DNA from: Marisa cornuarietis
Taxonomy: Eukaryota; Mollusca; Gastropoda; Architaenioglossa; Ampullariidae
Assembly: GCA_004794655.1 (NCBI GenBank)
Contig: SMMW01000001.1
Location: 18,104,501-18,168,500 of the forward strand
Direction: 5' to 3'
Length of the DNA: 64,000 nt
Part shown: positions 60,295-64,000 of the stretch, piece by piece
How the letters are laid out: each line of letters starts with the position of its first letter
How positions within the stretch are numbered: the first letter of the stretch is position 1
Translations under genes and position numbers: made by a program
Notes under the pieces: model-generated
Database searches by the model: none
Seen by the model: the letters and a program-made list of their open reading frames with translations, nothing else
What the model was told of the DNA's origin: nothing

Positions 60295-62026
60295 TTAGGA
60301 CATCTTAACACTCCTCTTACACAGAGTCTGCAGCTCGTAACGAAACCGTGATGACATCTTTAGGTAGACAAAGATGTTGACCGACGTGTTTATTTTAGCT
60401 GGAAGAGTATAGAACGAATGTACTAACAGAAACAAATTGTTATAACAGCCACCTGATCGAAACTCCGGGACTGCTATTCGTATTTGTGCCAAGGTTATAG
60501 CTGGAGCTGTGCACAGAAGGTAGATGATCGACACCACCATCAGCATCCTCATCAACACCGTCTGACCCTTCAGGTAGGAGCTGCCAGAAGAAGGAAAGAG
60601 GATGTGTAAATATTGATCTAATGATGGTATTGATATTTACTGAATTTTTTCTGAAGATTTGTGTTTCCGAGCTTGGTATTTCTACTTATAAAATGAAAAC
60701 GTAGGTGTGTCATTGTGGACATTTAGGAATGAGTCCGACATTCATAATAAGATTGGAAACTACCGGCTGATAGATTATCAACAAACACTTGATAATCAGT
60801 CGCTGGTCCAGGAAATTTAAATTAAAGTACTTCCTCCTAAACTGCTATTATAGACTTAACACAGCAGTGAGACTGAACAAAGAGCCGACACATAAAAATG
60901 TCTTAATACAAAAATTAATGTCAAACAGACGAATCGTACAAGTATACAAAATGTAAAGTACGGCGAATTCAAGATCGAAGATATAAACGTTCTGTTTATG
61001 TTTGTTGATAGGTGCACACTGAAGGTATTTAAGCAATGGCGGATCATAACAAAAGCCTACAACTTTATGTTAGCAAACGTGTTCATAGCATACATTTTAA
61101 TATTCATCAAATGTGTGATGGTGACAGATTTTTCCTGGATAGCAGACAAAATAAATGTATAATAAAAAAATAAGAAACTGGTGATCTATAGAAAAACAAA
61201 AATAAATAAAAATATGTTCAAACTCAGCGCTGCCTTCCTCTACGAGTGTTACCTGTACCTACCTGGCGGTGGTCTTTCTCCAGGCCAATGCGCTACGCAG
61301 CTTTACTACAGTAATCACTGTGGCTAGAAATACGACAATAAAATTTAAAAAAGATACAACAGATAAAACGACATTTTCGATGATGCTAAAAATAGGATGA
61401 CTGAGATAGAGTTCACTAGTGATATGCGTGACTATATCTTCTCCAGTGGTTGCATCTTTCACGACTGTTATCTCTTCCTTTATGATGTAGACGGAACAAA
61501 AAAGCTGTATGACGATGAAAGTCACTAAGAGAATGATGGCCATCGTCTTGGTGCTGATGATTGACGAAGATTTCATGGGAAACATGACACACACGCACCG
61601 CTCTATGGCGATGATCATCGTCACACAACCGGACAAATTTCTGAAAGTACAACCTAAACTTAAGCCATGTTTTATAAAAAATGATTCCCAAAAATCGTTT
61701 TGATCGGGAAAAGCGATACCTATAAAACAGTCGACTGACATTACAAAAGAAGATATGAGTAACATAATGTCCACAAATGCGAGACAGAAGAGACAGAGGT
61801 TCATCCGATCTCGCAGTCCTTGACGATAGAAGACGATCATAGTCAGGATGTTTGCCGGAGCTCCTATTAAAAAGATAGAGTTTGTAAGGCCACATCTTGT
61901 TATTTCCTCGACATTATCAACTATCTGATAACTTACTAATTTATCACAATTAGTCGTCTCTTCAAGATCAGAGTAGTTCGTCTGTGTTATCGTCACCGTT
62001 ACATTTGATGTATCGTCACAACTCAT
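60295..62026 (-). CDS. R9: class A-like 7TM receptor, two exons
   Basis: Exon 1 is 61263-62026 and exon 2 is 60295-60580; the intron is 60581-61262 (CAG|GTAGGT donor, CTGGCAG|C acceptor, phase 2). The joined frame is 1050 nt, 349 aa, with a short tail after SSRFRYELQTL. The N-terminus MSCDDTSNVTVT has SNVT and NYS sequons and, like R4, MSC rather than MCC. TM2 reads MNLCLFCLAFVDIMLLISS and the TM3 switch is IERC instead of VERC. TM6 has CTAP. TM7 is NTSVNIFVYLKMSSRFR, with Ile where the others have Phe. The TM4-TM5 loop is nearly that of pseudogene R4, 40 kb away, suggesting R4 and R9 are sisters. It is the last receptor seen; the array may continue past the window. Confidence 0.87.
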
Positions 62027-62322
62027 CTCCCTAGTTCTTATGGCAGACGGTGTTGTCGTCGTTCAGAAGACCGATAACATAAATAGTTTTCCTACAGAAA
62101 TATTAAACTAGAAATGGAGAACTCTTTATTATTTCAATTTTGCTTCCCATTATCCGAAATAATAAGGTTCCCTAAAGTCTTTATATCGTTTTTAACTGTG
62201 TGTATGGGATGTAGTAGAGGGGGGGTATATGTGAGCTCGTCTGTGTTTCTGTATGTGCGTGAAATTATGGATGCGGAATGCGTGTGTTTTTTCTGTGTGC
62301 ATGGCTGTATTTGTGTCTGTAT

Positions 62323-62326
<4 letters not shown>

Positions 62327-62394
<68 letters not shown>
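62327..62394. repeat. (TA)n(GT)n(GA)n microsatellite upstream of R9
   Basis: TA run, GT run at 62344-62377, then GA, about 320 bp upstream of the R9 start. Confidence 0.95.
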
Positions 62395-62399
62395 CTGTT

Positions 62400-63435
62400 G
62401 AGGCACGTACATTTACATCCATTTTCTTCATGCAGATTTGTCTATGAAAAAAATACAGGAAAATAGACTTTTGGATGGAAATAATGATCATAAACAGGAA
62501 ATGAAACAGGAAAGTAACTAGAAAGTTATATACGTGCGTGCCAGTTTGTGTTGGTTTGGATGTTACAAAATATGTAAGAGTAAGCGATACAGACAATTTA
62601 GGAAATAATTTTTTTCTTTCAGCATTATTTTAATATACAAAAGTATATTTACATCCACATCTGTGCAACGTGATATATGAGAGAGGAAAATTTAAAAGTA
62701 TAGAATCTGGTTTTCAGAATTTGGAGTCAAAATATTCGCATATTTAGGTAAGGTGAAATAAAACAAAGGAAGAAGAAAAATAGGCGTGTGCACACATATA
62801 TATATATATATCTATGGGGGAACGTCAGCTTTTGTAAATGTTCTCTGATGTTGGGATCCGATAGAAATCCAGAGGGTAAGCAGCTGAGAAGCTTAAGTAC
62901 ACACAAGGTATCAAACATCAGGAAGGACTATTTTCACACAGTGCGTATATATTTACATCCACGAGCTTCGTCGATCATAAAGAAAGAATCTACTAGACAC
63001 ATGTACAGGTAAAGGGGAAGGACACAATAAAGGTAAGAATTAGGTAAATGTACACCTGCGTACGCGTCTATGTAAGCATTTGGAGAAAAAATTTAATTTT
63101 AATAGCCGTATAGTTTAGGACTGATAATCACCACCATCATCATCGTCGTCTTCGTCGTCGTCATGATAATCACCATCATAGGAAAAGGAGGAAAAGAAGA
63201 AATAATTTTGTAACTCATTTTTCATACTTTGCAGGAAATTCATTACGCTCACACAAACACAACAGTCGTGTGTTTAGAGACACGGGAGGCATAAAGAACG
63301 CATAGAAACAGACCGAAAATAGCAGCAAACAGATAAAAGACATGTTAACAACCATAACTATATAAATATTTGGTTGGAGACCCGTTCTTTGCGAATACTG
63401 CACGCTACTCACTGGCAATGGCGTTCCGTACTTTA
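62400..63435. other. Intergenic, no gene recognised
   Basis: Contains (TA)n at 62795-62812 and CAT/CGT-rich runs at 63130-63180. No coding signal. Confidence 0.4.
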
Positions 63436-63439
63436 AAGA

Positions 63440-63906
63440 AAAAACGAAGTTTTATTTCTGTGCACCAGCATTTATAACATTAGCATCATCATCATTGTCG
63501 TCAAGAAGCGATGTGAGACCAATAAGACCCCATCGTCGGTACCACAATTCTTTATAGTCTGCAGTGATGTGAGGCCATGTCCATGACATCGCCACTGCCC
63601 TTGGCGACTCGGAGCATCTGATGTAAAGTCGCGATGTAGAGGCATCGTCCTGGGGTGATTCCACTCCGGCAGGTACAGCAGTGCACTCAGGTCAACTCTG
63701 CTGCTCTTCACTGCTAACCGTTTATAAAAAGGACGCAGCTCGTTTCAGGTGATGCTGCCTTTCTTTCTAGTCGTGTGTGAGGGCTAAGCATTGATCTTAG
63801 TCCCAGGGGTGGATTCTTTCGGCTTGTATCAACTAACAGTTCGGAAACCAAGTGAACTGTGGAGCTACAACTGACAGAAAGTAGCCTATGTATGTATGTA
63901 TGTATG

Positions 63907-63935
<29 letters not shown>
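63440..63935 (+). mobile_element. Dispersed repeat with (TATG)n tail, copy 2
   Basis: Counterpart of 55968-56580; tail (TATG)n at 63884-63935. Confidence 0.75.
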
Positions 63936-63937
<2 letters not shown>

Positions 63938-64000
63938 CAGAGCTAACCCTTTCAAACCGGTAAAGCGAACGGACACTATTCTCAATCCCATTGCTACAAT

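Overview
The window reads as animal nuclear DNA, most likely from a gastropod mollusc: AT-rich, intron-bearing, dense in (GT)n/(GA)n microsatellites, and littered with decayed non-LTR retrotransposons, tRNA-derived SINE-like repeats and small inverted-repeat DNA transposons. There is no sign of bacterial gene organisation. The taxon call is an inference from repeat style and from the receptor family; no marker gene in the window fixes the species.

The coding content is one gene family. Nine paralogous rhodopsin-class (class A-like) seven-transmembrane receptors, called R1 to R9 here, lie head-to-tail, all on the minus strand. Each has two coding exons. Exon 1 (about 250-260 codons) carries the extracellular N-terminus and TM1-TM5. 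Exon 2 (about 95-110 codons) carries TM6, TM7, helix 8 and the tail. A phase-2 intron splits a Ser/Thr codon in intracellular loop 3. For eight of the nine, the spliced reading frame is open and exactly divisible by three (344-370 aa). The ninth, R4, has lost TM2 and its frame through an internal deletion and is a pseudogene. The family most resembles the expanded orphan/chemosensory receptor families of molluscs; ligand and function are unknown.

Layout, left to right: R1 (1463-2971), R2 (8474-10215) and R3 (14395-16076) form one subfamily with a GFFLY TM7 motif. R4 (pseudogene, 20532-21830) and R5-R9 (27826-29598, 35451-39479, 45441-47343, 52943-54515, 60295-62026) form a second with NFFIY/NFFVY/NIFVY. 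R5, R6 and R7 are recent duplicates that share several kilobases of 5' and 3' flank. The long intergenic spaces hold LINE fragments (about 3560-3910, 6729-7500, 18740-19110, 23568-23780, 57585-57900), SINE-like repeats, a 1.28-kb element with 34-bp terminal inverted repeats (25771-27049) plus a truncated relative (31154-31290), a pogo/Tigger-like MITE (42967-43676), a retroposon with a clean 10-bp target duplication (48613-48863), and a 24-bp minisatellite filling R6's intron (36718-37672).

The most interesting observations concern array evolution. A patch shared by R2 and R6 looks like gene conversion. A TM3-TM4 block is nearly invariant at the nucleotide level in all copies. At about 41.7 kb a receptor 3' flank is fused directly to a 5' flank with no gene between them, which suggests a deleted tenth receptor. 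A (GT)n tract sits in the same orientation upstream of every gene. The receptors also lack the canonical class A TM3-ECL2 disulfide and have altered DRY, CWxP and NPxxY switches.
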